This document shows positions 34,049-42,591 of a stretch of DNA of 64,000 bases, one piece after another (the first letter of the stretch is position 1; the number at the start of each line of letters is the position of its first letter). This DNA is from Myxococcales bacterium. GTDB lineage: Bacteria > Myxococcota_A > Polyangia > Polyangiales > Polyangiaceae. Below the pieces are notes generated by a model, which saw only the letters and a program-made list of their open reading frames with translations, made no database searches and was not told where the DNA came from. The stretch lies in assembly GCA_947473045.1 (NCBI GenBank), contig CANJCO010000017.1, positions 1 through 64,000 on the forward strand. The letters are read 5' to 3'. The translations under genes were made by a program, and so were the position numbers.

Positions 34049-35608
34049 TCACACGTCGGGCGCTGCGGTTTTTCCGCGGCGCCCGTTGTGTTTTGTGCGC
34101 CAGAGCGCGCCCGCGATCACGAGCGCCAGCAGGGTGCCGAGCGGCCAGTCACCCGCTCGGCTGTACGCTGTGGCGTGCTCGAGGAGCGCAGGCTCAGCGA
34201 TGAGCGTCGAGGCGAAGCCGCCATCGAGGCGGCCCCGGACGACCCCCGCAGCGTCGATCCACGAGGTGGGCCCCCGATTGACCGCGCGAACCATGTCGCG
34301 CCGAAGCTCCACGGCGCGCAGCACCGAAAGGCGCAGGTGCAGCTCGCTCTCGGCGCTGCCGAAGAACCACGCGTCGTTGGTGATGTTGGCGAGCAGGTTG
34401 GGTGACACGGCGGCCGCCTCGACGCTGGCCTCGGGCAGGGTGTCCTCGAAGCAGTTGAGCACGGCGATGCGCGCCGGTCCGCTCTGCTGAAGCACCTGCG
34501 CATCTCCGGGCACGAGGCCCAGGCCGCGCGCGAACGTGCTGCGAATCCACGGAAATGTGCCCGCCAGCGGCACGCCCTCACCAAACGCGAGCAAGTGCAT
34601 CTTGTGGTACGGCGGCGCGATTCGTCCCGCGGTGACAACGGCCGCGGAGTTGTACGAGCCTTCCTTGCCGCGCATCATCAGGCCGGCCAGCACCGGTCCG
34701 CGCACCCCCGGCTGCAAGACCGCGAAATCGCCGATAAGATCGTAGCGGGCGCTCTCATTCAACGTGTACGGAAAGGCCGCCTCGGGCCAGACGGTAAGCT
34801 CGGCGCCGCGCGATTCCGCGCTGCGCGTGAGGCTCGCGAGCCGGGCGACGATGCCGGCGGCGCGCGCCTCGTCCCAGCGTTCGCTGGCCTCGATCGACGG
34901 CTGCACGAGGCCGATCGTCATGTGCGGAGCGCGCGCGCGAAGCGCCTCGACCACGCCGATTCGCCACCGGCCATATCCCCACGTAGCTACGGGGACCAAG
35001 ATCGCGGCCGCTGCGAAAATGGCCGCCCTTCGGCGCGCTTGTCCGGCGACGAGCGCACGCAGGCATTCCGCCGCGAAGCCGCTCGTCAAGGCCATGAGGA
35101 ACGTCACGCCGCGCTCTCCGACGAGCTCAGCGAGCTGCACCATCGCGGGCCACGGAGTCACGCCTCCCGCGGCGCTCCACGGAAACACCGCGGGAACAAA
35201 CGTCCCCACATAAATGCCGACTCCGAAGGCCAGCGCGCCCGGGACGCCGCGCTTTTTCGCCCCAACCGTGACCATCGCCGCGACCGCAAATCGGGCACTT
35301 TGCGCGACCGACAAGAGCAGCAGCGCCAGAGCGCCCGCCGTCCACGGCAGCGGCGTGAAGCGCACGATCACGTCGGGCACGAAGCGCAAGGCCACGACGT
35401 TGGCTGCCACGCCAAACGCAGCGCCCCGCAGGCTGCCGGCCCGAAGCCGCGCGCTGCGCGTCGGCAACGCATCGCCACCGCTGCCGAGCGCAAACGCAAG
35501 GCCCGCCATTCCCAGCCACAGCGCCGGGTACCAGTCGAGCGACGGCGCTGCGAGGGCGAAGAGCGCGCCCGACGCGAGCGCGACCATGAGCTTTGTGCGC
35601 GACGTCAC
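34049..35608 (-). CDS. lnt: Apolipoprotein N-acyltransferase
   Basis: Adds the third acyl chain to the N-terminal Cys of lipoproteins in the inner membrane. 519 residues: five or six hydrophobic segments in the first ~230, then a nitrilase-like domain with the catalytic triad E276 (WPEAAF), K336 (YHKMHLLAFGE) and C386 (LNCFED). The ANITNDAWFF segment is also diagnostic. The many lipoproteins in this window would be its clients. Its last codons lie within the HU terminator hairpin; the genes are convergent, 15 bp apart. Confidence 0.95.
   Translation of the reverse strand: MTSRTKLMVALASGALFALAAPSLDWYPALWLGMAGLAFALGSGGDALPTRSARLRAGSLRGAAFGVAANVVALRFVPDVIVRFTPLPWTAGALALLLLSVAQSARFAVAAMVTVGAKKRGVPGALAFGVGIYVGTFVPAVFPWSAAGGVTPWPAMVQLAELVGERGVTFLMALTSGFAAECLRALVAGQARRRAAIFAAAAILVPVATWGYGRWRIGVVEALRARAPHMTIGLVQPSIEASERWDEARAAGIVARLASLTRSAESRGAELTVWPEAAFPYTLNESARYDLIGDFAVLQPGVRGPVLAGLMMRGKEGSYNSAAVVTAGRIAPPYHKMHLLAFGEGVPLAGTFPWIRSTFARGLGLVPGDAQVLQQSGPARIAVLNCFEDTLPEASVEAAAVSPNLLANITNDAWFFGSAESELHLRLSVLRAVELRRDMVRAVNRGPTSWIDAAGVVRGRLDGGFASTLIAEPALLEHATAYSRAGDWPLGTLLALVIAGALWRTKHNGRRGKTAAPDV
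34057..34085 (+). terminator. Rho-independent terminator of the HU-like gene, overlapping the lnt 3' end
   Basis: A 12-bp stem (one T-G wobble) formed by CGGGCGCTGCGG and CCGCGGCGCCCG with a TTTTT loop, followed by a T-rich stretch (TTGTGTTTTGTG). It starts 23 bases after the HU stop and is entirely inside the last codons of the convergent lnt gene. Confidence 0.75.
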
Positions 35609-35660
35609 GCGAGCCGTTTAGCGCACCGGGCACGACGCCAACGCGACGACCTCGACCGGC

Positions 35661-36563
35661 TTAGAAATAAAACGTGATGCCGGCGGTAACGACCGCGCCG
35701 CCGGAGACGTTGGTCGTGCGACCGGTGGCGGTGTCGACAAACTCGGGGCTCGTCTTCGCTGCTGCGTCGGTGCGCCCCCGAACGATGCCGCGAACGTCGG
35801 AATTTAGAGCCACCACGCGCGACAAGCGGAGCTCGAGGCCGGCGCCGAGCTGGCCGCCAAAGTAACGGTAGGTGAGGTCCTGGCTCGCAAACGCAGAGCG
35901 GTCGTCGGTGACGTTGGCCACCGACCAGTTGATACCGCCGAGCAAGTAGAACTGGGCCCGCGACGCCGGGTTGACGAACACCATCCCGGTGACCGAAAAC
36001 GCCGATTCGCCGCGGCTCATACCGTTGTAGTCACGGCCGCCGATATAATCGAGACCGCCTTCGACGCCGAACCACGGTGAGGGCTTGAAGCGCAGGCCCG
36101 CGCCGACGCCGCCCATGCCCGAATCGCCGAACTTTCCGCTGCCCATGGCCGCCCCGTCGAACCGCAGGTTGATGCCGAACTCGCTCTGCCGGTAGGGGGG
36201 GCGCGACACGCGCGTGGGCTGCCGGTAATAGTAGCCGCGGTAGTCGGGCTGCTGCTGCACATACACGGGGCGCTGCGGCTGTTGGTAGACGACCACCGGC
36301 GCAGGCGCGGGCTGGTAGACCACCGTCGGCGGCGGCGCAGGCGCGGGCTGGTAGACCACCGCGGGAGCCGGCGGCGCCTGGGGCAGCGGCTGGAGCTGCG
36401 GCTGGGCGACGGGCACTCCGATCTGCACCTGAGCATCCGCGCAGAACCAGCTGCCGGGCGGACACCCCTGCTGGGGCGTGGCCGAGGCTGCGGTGGCGCC
36501 GAGCGCAACCATTGCGAACGCCGAGAGCGTGAGGAAAGTTTTAATAGGCCGCTTGGTGGTCAT
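35661..36563 (-). CDS. Outer membrane beta-barrel protein with Pro-rich N-terminal repeats
   Basis: 300 residues. A clear signal peptide (to ASATPQQ) precedes a short Cys pair (CPPGSWFC) and a ~75-residue Pro/Gln/Tyr linker with repeated VVYQPAPAP units. The C-terminal ~170 residues alternate Gly/aromatic strands (FGINLRFDGAAMG, PWFGVEGGLDYIGG, FYLLGGINWSV) and end in phenylalanine (ITFYF), the outer membrane insertion signal. Role unknown, probably structural or a porin-like barrel. A perfect AGGAGG lies upstream of the ATG. Confidence 0.78.
   Translation of the reverse strand: MTTKRPIKTFLTLSAFAMVALGATAASATPQQGCPPGSWFCADAQVQIGVPVAQPQLQPLPQAPPAPAVVYQPAPAPPPTVVYQPAPAPVVVYQQPQRPVYVQQQPDYRGYYYRQPTRVSRPPYRQSEFGINLRFDGAAMGSGKFGDSGMGGVGAGLRFKPSPWFGVEGGLDYIGGRDYNGMSRGESAFSVTGMVFVNPASRAQFYLLGGINWSVANVTDDRSAFASQDLTYRYFGGQLGAGLELRLSRVVALNSDVRGIVRGRTDAAAKTSPEFVDTATGRTTNVSGGAVVTAGITFYF
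36298..36361. repeat. Two direct copies of a 28-bp unit
   Basis: Identical 28-base units at 36298-36325 and 36334-36361 (period 36 bp, 12 codons) encode the VVYQPAPAP-type repeat of the beta-barrel protein; a degenerate third copy lies at about 36277-36297. Confidence 0.85.
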
Positions 36564-36572
36564 GGGCTCGTG

Positions 36573-36578
36573 CCTCCT
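36573..36578 (-). promoter_or_regulatory. Shine-Dalgarno AGGAGG of the beta-barrel gene
   Basis: Reads AGGAGG on the minus strand, nine bases before the ATG at 36563, supporting that start. Confidence 0.75.
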
Positions 36579-36751
36579 GAGAGCACGTGTGCGTTCCTGT
36601 AAAGCAACGGAGGTGCCAGCAGGCTTTGGCTCATTTTCAAGGGCGAGCCGCGGGGCTGTGAACGTTGGTTGGCGCCCGGACCCCGAACGGGCGTCGTCGG
36701 CGCACGTTTTTTGGGCGCTTGGGCGAGGAAGCTTCGACTATACCGCAAACC

Positions 36752-37942
36752 ATGCCGATCGTTTGCCTCAAGCCGGGCCACGTGCAGCCGGTCTGGGCGG
36801 GTCACCCCTGGATTTATGCTCAGGCCATCGAGCGCGTCGAGGGCGGCGCCACCGCCGGCGACGAGGTCTCGGTGGTCGACCCCCGCGGGAATTTCCTCGG
36901 CCGCGGATTCTACTCGCCCGGCTCGGCGATCCCGGTGCGCATCGTGGTGCGCGACCAGACGACCCGCATCGACGGCTACTTCTTCCACGACAAGCTCGCG
37001 CGAGCGGCCGCCTGGCGCAAGGAAATCGGTCTGCCCGGCCCCGAGACCACCGGCTACCGCCTCGTTCATGCCGACGGTGACGGACTGCCCGGCCTTATCG
37101 TCGACGTGCTCGGCGACGTCGTGGCGGTGCAGCTCCTGACGTTCGGCATGAAGGCGAGAGAGAGCCTCGTGCTGCAGGCGATCGTCGACATCGTGCGTCC
37201 GCGGGCGATCGTCGATCGCACTCCGGCCCGCACGGCCGCGGCCGAAGGATTCGAGGCGAAGAGTGGCGCGGTCCTTGGGGCCGACATCACCGAGCTGGCG
37301 TTCGTCGAGCGCGGCCTGCAGTTTCGCATTCCGATCGATCTGGGGCAGAAGACAGGCTTCTACTTCGACCAGAGGGGGCTCCGCGCGCGCGTGGAGGCTC
37401 TGGCTCGCGGCAAGCGCGTGCTCGACGCGTACAGCTACGTGGGCCCCTTCGCTTTGGCCGCCGCGCGCGGCGGAGCCACCGAGGTCGTGGCGATCGACGA
37501 GAGCGCGCTGGCGCTCGAGATCGGGGCCGAGTGCGCACGGCTCAACGGGCTCGAGGGACGCATCAGGTTCGAAAAACGCGACGCGCGCGTCGCGATGCAG
37601 AGCGCAGGCGACGCATCGAACGGCTTCGATCTCGTTCTCGCCGATCCGCCCCGCCTCGCGCCGTCACGCGGCTCGCGCGACGCAGCGCTGGTGGGCTACG
37701 CGAAGGTCGCCGAGCTGGCCGCGCGGGCTACGAAGCCAGGCGGGCTCCTCGTGCTGTCATCGTGCTCGGCGGCCATCGACGTTGGTGCCCTGACCCGCGC
37801 GCTCGCGATGGGCGCCCTCCGCGCCAACCGCAGCGCCACAGTGGTCGAACGCTCGTATCAGGGGCCCGACCATCCCGTGGTCGCGGCGCACCCGGAGGGC
37901 CTCTACCTCAAGAGCGTGATCGCCCGAATCGACGCGCGATGA
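36752..37942 (+). CDS. Class I SAM-dependent rRNA methyltransferase (RlmI-like)
   Basis: 396 residues from the ATG at 36752. An N-terminal PUA domain (LKPGHVQPVWAGHPWIYAQAI; VSVVDPRGNFLGRGFYSP) is followed by an RlmI-type domain (GQKTGFYFDQRGLR) and a Rossmann methyltransferase core (VLDAYSYVGPFALAAARGGA; DLVLADPPRLAPS). The family makes 5-methylcytosine in 23S rRNA; the active-site Cys is probably in LLVLSSCSAAI. Upstream in-frame codons to 36665 lack homology. The stop overlaps the next start by ATGA, beginning a four-gene run that ends with the ATPase-like gene. Confidence 0.88.
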   Translation: MPIVCLKPGHVQPVWAGHPWIYAQAIERVEGGATAGDEVSVVDPRGNFLGRGFYSPGSAIPVRIVVRDQTTRIDGYFFHDKLARAAAWRKEIGLPGPETTGYRLVHADGDGLPGLIVDVLGDVVAVQLLTFGMKARESLVLQAIVDIVRPRAIVDRTPARTAAAEGFEAKSGAVLGADITELAFVERGLQFRIPIDLGQKTGFYFDQRGLRARVEALARGKRVLDAYSYVGPFALAAARGGATEVVAIDESALALEIGAECARLNGLEGRIRFEKRDARVAMQSAGDASNGFDLVLADPPRLAPSRGSRDAALVGYAKVAELAARATKPGGLLVLSSCSAAIDVGALTRALAMGALRANRSATVVERSYQGPDHPVVAAHPEGLYLKSVIARIDAR

Positions 37943-38730
37943 AGCCGCTCGCGACCCTGACGCCGGGCGAGGCCTCGCGTCTGTCAGGCGTACTGTTCGA
38001 CCTCGACGACACCTTGCTCACCCACGGCGTGCTGACGCGCGCGGCTTACGGCGCGCTGTGGGACCTGCGCGAGGCCGGGCTGCAGCTTGTTGCGGTCACC
38101 GGACGTCCGAGTGGCTGGGGCGAGGTGGTCGCACGACAGTGGCCCATCGAGGCGGCCGTCACCGAAAATGGCGCCGTCGTCATCGCGCGCGAGCGCGGGG
38201 CCGTCCGCGTGATCGATGCGTGCAGCGGCGAAGAGCGGCGGCGGCGGCGCGTGCGACTGGCCGCCCTCATCGAGCGCGTCCGCGAGATCGTGCCCGAAGC
38301 GCGGCTCGCCGATGACGTCGGCGCGCGCACGAGCGACGTGACCTGGGACATCGGCGAGAGCGTGCGGCTTCCCGAAGATCGCGTGCAGATGATCGCCGGC
38401 GAAATCGCGCGCGCGAAGGCGCATTCCACGCGGTCGTCGGTGCATTTGCACGCGAGCTACGACACGCACGACAAAGCCTCGGGGTCGATCGGATGGCTCT
38501 CGAAGGCGTTCGGCGTGGACCCCGGCTCGGCGCTTTCGCGGTATGCTTTCGTCGGCGACAGCGGCAACGATCGCGCTTGTTTCTCGGCGTTTCACACAAC
38601 ATTCGGCGTCGCCAACGTGGTCGCAGCGGCCGCGCAGCTCCCCGTACTGCCGCGCTACGTCAGCCGCGCGAAGATGGGCGAGGGCTTCGCCGAAATCGCC
38701 CGCGCGTTGCTTGCTGCTCGCGCCAAGTAG
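37939..38730 (+). CDS. HAD-IIB family hydrolase (mannosyl-3-phosphoglycerate phosphatase-like)
   Basis: 263 residues with HAD motifs GVLFDLDDTLLT (nucleophile DxD), VAVTGRPSGWG, the cap containing TENGAVVIAR, the Lys in DKASGS and YAFVGDSGNDRACF (motif IV). TENGA and DKASGSIGWL are typical of the Cof/MPGP group, which act on sugar phosphates. Substrate unproven. Overlaps rlmI-like by 4 bp and precedes argD by 16 bp. Confidence 0.87.
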   Translation: MKPLATLTPGEASRLSGVLFDLDDTLLTHGVLTRAAYGALWDLREAGLQLVAVTGRPSGWGEVVARQWPIEAAVTENGAVVIARERGAVRVIDACSGEERRRRRVRLAALIERVREIVPEARLADDVGARTSDVTWDIGESVRLPEDRVQMIAGEIARAKAHSTRSSVHLHASYDTHDKASGSIGWLSKAFGVDPGSALSRYAFVGDSGNDRACFSAFHTTFGVANVVAAAAQLPVLPRYVSRAKMGEGFAEIARALLAARAK

Positions 38731-38746
38731 TCCTAAAAATCGCCGG

Positions 38747-39967
38747 ATGTCGAAGTCGAGCGCGCTGCTTTCGTCGGCCCAAAAATATCTCTACGCGAAC
38801 TACAAACCTGCGCCGGTCGTGTTCGAGCACGGCAGCGGCGTGGTGCTCGTCGATGTCGACGGCAAGCGCTACCTCGATTTCGCCGCCGGCGTAGCGGTGA
38901 GCGCGGTCGGGCACGCGCATCCGGCGCTCGTTCGCGCGATCGCAGACCAGGCGGGCAAACAGCTGCACGTATCGAACTACTATTACAACGACCGCAACAT
39001 CGAGCTCGCCGAGGCGCTGTGCACGCGCACCGGCTACGCGCGCGCGTTTTTCTGCAACTCGGGCACAGAGGCCAACGAGGCCATGCTCAAGCTCGCGCGG
39101 CACCACTTTTATGCGCGCGGCGACGCGCGGCGCCAACGCATCGTCGCGTTTCACAACGCGTTTCACGGGCGCACCATGGGCGCGCTGTCGGTCACGGGCA
39201 CCCCCAAATACCGCGAAGGCTTCGGCGACTTCGGCGCGGTGACGCACGTCCCCTACGGCGATCTCGAGGCGGTGAAGGCTGCCATGGGCGACGACGTGGC
39301 CGCGGTCATCGTCGAGCCCGTGCAGGGCGAAGGCGGCGTGAACGTGTCGCCGATGGGCTTCTTCGGCGGGCTGCGCGCGGCCTGCGATGCCGCCGGCGCG
39401 CTGCTGCTCGTCGACGAAGTGCAAACGGGCATCGGGCGGCTCGGACGCTTCCTCGGACACGACGGATGGTGCGCGCGGGGCGACGCCGTTGCGCTCGCCA
39501 AGGGGCTCGGAGGCGGCGTGCCGATCGGCGCGATGCTCACGACCGAGGCCCTCGCCGGCGCGCTGCCGGCAGGCAAACACGGCACCACCTTCGGCGGAAA
39601 TCCGCTGGCGTGCGCGGCTTCGCTTGCCGTGCTGGGCATCATCGATCGCGAGGGCCTCATCGAGGGCGCACGCGCGCGAGGCGAGGCCCTCCACGCCATG
39701 CTCGCCGGCCTCGTCGCGGACTTGCCCAACGTCTGCGAGAGCGCGCGCGGCGACGGACTGCTGCGCGGCCTCGTGCTTCGCGAGGGCTTCGTGGCCCGTG
39801 ATATTCTGCCGCACGTGCTCGAGGCCGGCGTGCTGCTGACGGCGGCCGGCGATCGCGTCCTGCGCTTTTCGCCGCCGCTCATCGTCACCGAGGCCGAGCT
39901 GGCGCAGGGCGTCGCGGCGTTGCGAACCGTGCTCGCGGCCGTGCCGCACGTCCCGCCGCCGGTCTGA
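38747..39967 (+). CDS. argD: Acetylornithine aminotransferase (class III PLP aminotransferase)
   Basis: 406 residues. Typical motifs are FAAGVAVSAVGHAHPALVRA, FFCNSGTEANEAMLKLAR, FHNAFHGRTMGALSVTG, VIVEPVQGEGGVN, LLVDEVQTGIGRLG and ALAKGLGGGVPIGA with K252 as the PLP-binding Lys, then HGTTFGGNPLAC. It transaminates N-acetylglutamate semialdehyde in arginine synthesis; related succinylornithine and succinyldiaminopimelate transaminases cannot be excluded. No other arg gene is in the window. The ATG at 38747 begins the conserved region. The ATPase-like gene starts 4 bp after the stop. Confidence 0.9.
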   Translation: MSKSSALLSSAQKYLYANYKPAPVVFEHGSGVVLVDVDGKRYLDFAAGVAVSAVGHAHPALVRAIADQAGKQLHVSNYYYNDRNIELAEALCTRTGYARAFFCNSGTEANEAMLKLARHHFYARGDARRQRIVAFHNAFHGRTMGALSVTGTPKYREGFGDFGAVTHVPYGDLEAVKAAMGDDVAAVIVEPVQGEGGVNVSPMGFFGGLRAACDAAGALLLVDEVQTGIGRLGRFLGHDGWCARGDAVALAKGLGGGVPIGAMLTTEALAGALPAGKHGTTFGGNPLACAASLAVLGIIDREGLIEGARARGEALHAMLAGLVADLPNVCESARGDGLLRGLVLREGFVARDILPHVLEAGVLLTAAGDRVLRFSPPLIVTEAELAQGVAALRTVLAAVPHVPPPV

Positions 39968-39971
39968 TCGC

Positions 39972-42233
39972 GTGGTGTCGAGCGCCCCATCCTGCCCGGC
40001 ATGCGCGCGGCCCGTCGACGCGCTCCGAGCGGGAGAGGTGGCGATTCTGGGCGGAAAATTCGTCTACTTTTGCAACCGGGCGTGCAAGGTCGACTATCTG
40101 CAATCGCTGCGTCCGGGCGTGCTCTCGGCGGAAGTGCAGACCGCCGAACCTCCCCCCACCGCGCCGCGTTCGCCGCCCCCAAAAGCCACCTCGGAGACGC
40201 CTCAACCACGCGCCGATCGGGCTGAAGACGCCGTTGCAGTCGAGGACTCCGAGCCTGCGAGCGTGCCGCTCCTCGAAGCCCTCGCGGACGACCCGCCGGT
40301 CGATGAGGTCGACAGCTTCGAACACGAGCCCCTGCCGCCGTCGCAGCTCGAGAGCGAGCGGAGCGCCGAAGAGCCCCGTGAGCGCGTCGGCGTTCCGCGC
40401 ATCCTTTCTGCGGGCGCCGTCGGTGCCGGGCTGCTCTCGCTCGGGCTGCCGCTCGCCGGAGGCGCTGCGCCGGGGGCACGCACCGCGCTCGCGCTCGGCG
40501 CAATCGCCTTCGCCATGCTGCGACAGGCAACGGGCACGCGCACGCACTTCCGCGAAGGCTGGCTCACGGTTGCGGCGCTCGCGGGATGCGGCGCCTCGCT
40601 GGCGTGGTCGCAGGCGCGGATCAGTCCCCACGCGAGCACCATCGCGGCGCTGACCGGCCTCGCGGCGGCGGCCGCGGTCGTCGTGCGCGAGTTGGTGGAG
40701 CGCGAGCGAAGGCCCGTCGAAGAAGCGCGTTCGCGCCTTGCGGCGGAGCTCACGATCACCGCGAGGGTCATCACCGCGGAGGGCTCGCGCGACGTGGACC
40801 ACGCCGAAGTGCGAGCCGGAGAGGTCGTGCTCCTCGTGGCCGGCGACGTCGCTCCGGTCGACGGCGTCGTGGCGTCGGGCGAGGCCACCATCGTGCCGTG
40901 GATCGACGCGCCGCTTGAAATCGTCGTGCGGGAAGGAGAGGCCGTGCTCGCCGGAGCCGCGTTGCTCGCCGGCTCCCTGCGCCTGACCACCACCCGGACC
41001 GGCGCCGATCGCGGCCTCGCCCGCCTCGCCCTCTCGGCGGGCTCCGGCGTCGACGTGGCTGCGCCGCTGCCGAGACTCGCCAGGCAAATCGCGACCCGTG
41101 GCGCGCCTGCGACGGCGCTGCTCGCGGGCGCCGCTGCGCTCGCAATATCGTCGTCGCTTTCAATGGCGATCGCCGTCGCCAGCGCGACGCTCCTGGCGCT
41201 CTCCGCCGAAGCCACCGCAGCCATTGTCGCGGCGTCTCACGCGCGCGCGCACCTCAGGGCCCAACAGCGCAGCGGCATCATCTACAAAGACGCCGCCGCG
41301 TTCGATCGCGCCGGGCGCGTCGACATCGCCGTAGCGTGCGCGCGGGGAACGCTGCTTCTGGGCGAGCCCGAGATTGTAAGCGTCGACGGCTACGGAGCGT
41401 GGGACACCGCCCGGGTCCTGTCGCTCGCGGCGGCCCTCGCGAACGGATCGACCCACCCGTTCGCCCTCGCGATCGCGAGGGCGGCGCGCGCCGGCGGCGT
41501 GAAGGTCGCGAACGTGAGAAACACGATCCACGACGGCGCCGGCGTCACGGCGCTCGACGCCGCCGGAGACCGTATCGTGCTCGGGCGCCGCGCGTTTTTG
41601 CTCAGCGAGCGCGTGGGCGTCGCAGCCGCAGATGCCCGGGTGGGCGACCTCGAAGCTCAGGGCCGAAGCGCGCTGCTGCTGGCTTGCGCCGGCAAGATCG
41701 TCGGACTGGTCGCGCTTCAGGACGGCCTGCGAGCCGGCGCACGCGCCGCCGTACAGCGGCTGCTGGACGCGCACATCGAGCCGGTCATGCTCTCGGGCGA
41801 GTCTCGCGAGACCTGCGAGACGATCGGCGCGGCGCTCGACATCGAACACGTGCGCCCCGAGGTCATGGCAGCCGATCGCGGCGCCGAAGTCCGCGCGCTC
41901 GCCGACGGCGGAAGTGTCGTCGCGGTCATCGGTCGCGCGCCGGACGACGACTCCGCGCTCGGCGCGGCCGACGTGTCGCTGGCGCTCGGCGCGGCCGGTA
42001 GCGCGCCCGGAGAGTGGTCGGTCGCGCTCGCGAGCGATGACGTGCGCGACGCCGTGCTCGCGCTTACCATCCCGCGCACCGCGTCTGAAATCGCGCGGCG
42101 GGCGCTGATGCTCGGACTCGTTCCAGGCGTGGCGTGCGCGCTCTCGCTGTCGCTCGGCTGGGCGCCGCTGTGGCTGGGTCCCCTCGCCGGTGTCGTGGGC
42201 ACCCTCGCTGCCGCGCTCTACGCCCGCGACTGA
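39972..42233 (+). CDS. Catalytically degenerate P1B-type (heavy-metal) ATPase homologue with N-terminal YHS/TRASH-like domain
   Basis: 753 residues, no frame break. Residues 8-43 carry four Cys (C8, C11, C34, C38; CPAC and FCNRAC) like YHS/TRASH metal-binding domains, followed by an acidic, Pro-rich linker (~55-140). The rest follows a P1B ATPase: four membrane helices (~141-241), A domain (RAGEVVLLVAGDVAPVDGVV), helices ~378-420, N domain with the kept HP (H495-P496), P domain and two final helices. The catalytic motifs are changed: DKTGT reads CARGT at 456-460 (Asp to Cys); A-domain TGE is absent; CPC reads SSL; TGD reads SGE (608-610); GDGxND reads GRAPDD (654-659). It cannot work by normal phosphorylation. 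Perhaps a metal sensor or regulatory pseudoenzyme; function unknown. Confidence 0.85.
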   Translation: MVSSAPSCPACARPVDALRAGEVAILGGKFVYFCNRACKVDYLQSLRPGVLSAEVQTAEPPPTAPRSPPPKATSETPQPRADRAEDAVAVEDSEPASVPLLEALADDPPVDEVDSFEHEPLPPSQLESERSAEEPRERVGVPRILSAGAVGAGLLSLGLPLAGGAAPGARTALALGAIAFAMLRQATGTRTHFREGWLTVAALAGCGASLAWSQARISPHASTIAALTGLAAAAAVVVRELVERERRPVEEARSRLAAELTITARVITAEGSRDVDHAEVRAGEVVLLVAGDVAPVDGVVASGEATIVPWIDAPLEIVVREGEAVLAGAALLAGSLRLTTTRTGADRGLARLALSAGSGVDVAAPLPRLARQIATRGAPATALLAGAAALAISSSLSMAIAVASATLLALSAEATAAIVAASHARAHLRAQQRSGIIYKDAAAFDRAGRVDIAVACARGTLLLGEPEIVSVDGYGAWDTARVLSLAAALANGSTHPFALAIARAARAGGVKVANVRNTIHDGAGVTALDAAGDRIVLGRRAFLLSERVGVAAADARVGDLEAQGRSALLLACAGKIVGLVALQDGLRAGARAAVQRLLDAHIEPVMLSGESRETCETIGAALDIEHVRPEVMAADRGAEVRALADGGSVVAVIGRAPDDDSALGAADVSLALGAAGSAPGEWSVALASDDVRDAVLALTIPRTASEIARRALMLGLVPGVACALSLSLGWAPLWLGPLAGVVGTLAAALYARD

Positions 42234-42246
42234 GCAGGCCGGGCGA

Positions 42247-42462
42247 TCAGACGGGCGCCGATGGCGCGGCCTCGAAGCCGGCTCGGGCGATGGCCTCGCA
42301 CACACGAGAAAGGTCGATTTGCGCTGAATCGAGGTCGAAACTCGCCTGCCCGACAGCGACGTCCACGTTGGTCACGCCCGCCTGACGGCCCAGGACCGCC
42401 CGCACCGCGACGACGCAACCGCCGCAGCTCATCCCCTGAATATCGATCGCAACACGGGTCAT
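42247..42462 (-). CDS. HMA-domain copper-binding protein (CopZ-like)
   Basis: 71 residues forming one heavy-metal-associated domain: VAIDIQGMSCGGCVVAVRAVL with the CxxC copper site, then the strand VDVAVGQASFDLD and the final helix CEAIARAGFEA. Small soluble HMA proteins carry Cu(I) in the cytoplasm to copper ATPases. Here it converges on the catalytically degenerate ATPase homologue 13 bp away. Confidence 0.9.
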   Translation of the reverse strand: MTRVAIDIQGMSCGGCVVAVRAVLGRQAGVTNVDVAVGQASFDLDSAQIDLSRVCEAIARAGFEAAPSAPV

Positions 42463-42591
42463 GGTTCAGCTCCGAGCCGAAGTTCGCGGGCGCGCGCAAC
42501 GCAAAAGCGTCCGCGAGCACGCAATGATTGAACACTGTACGTGGTGCGCGCAGAGGTTCAACCCGTGTAATATGGAGGGCTCGCGCATCCC

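Noticed and set aside
39972-42233. Functional copper-exporting ATPase (CopA)
   Set aside because: The phosphorylation Asp and the other catalytic motifs are changed, so transport by the normal cycle is not supported.
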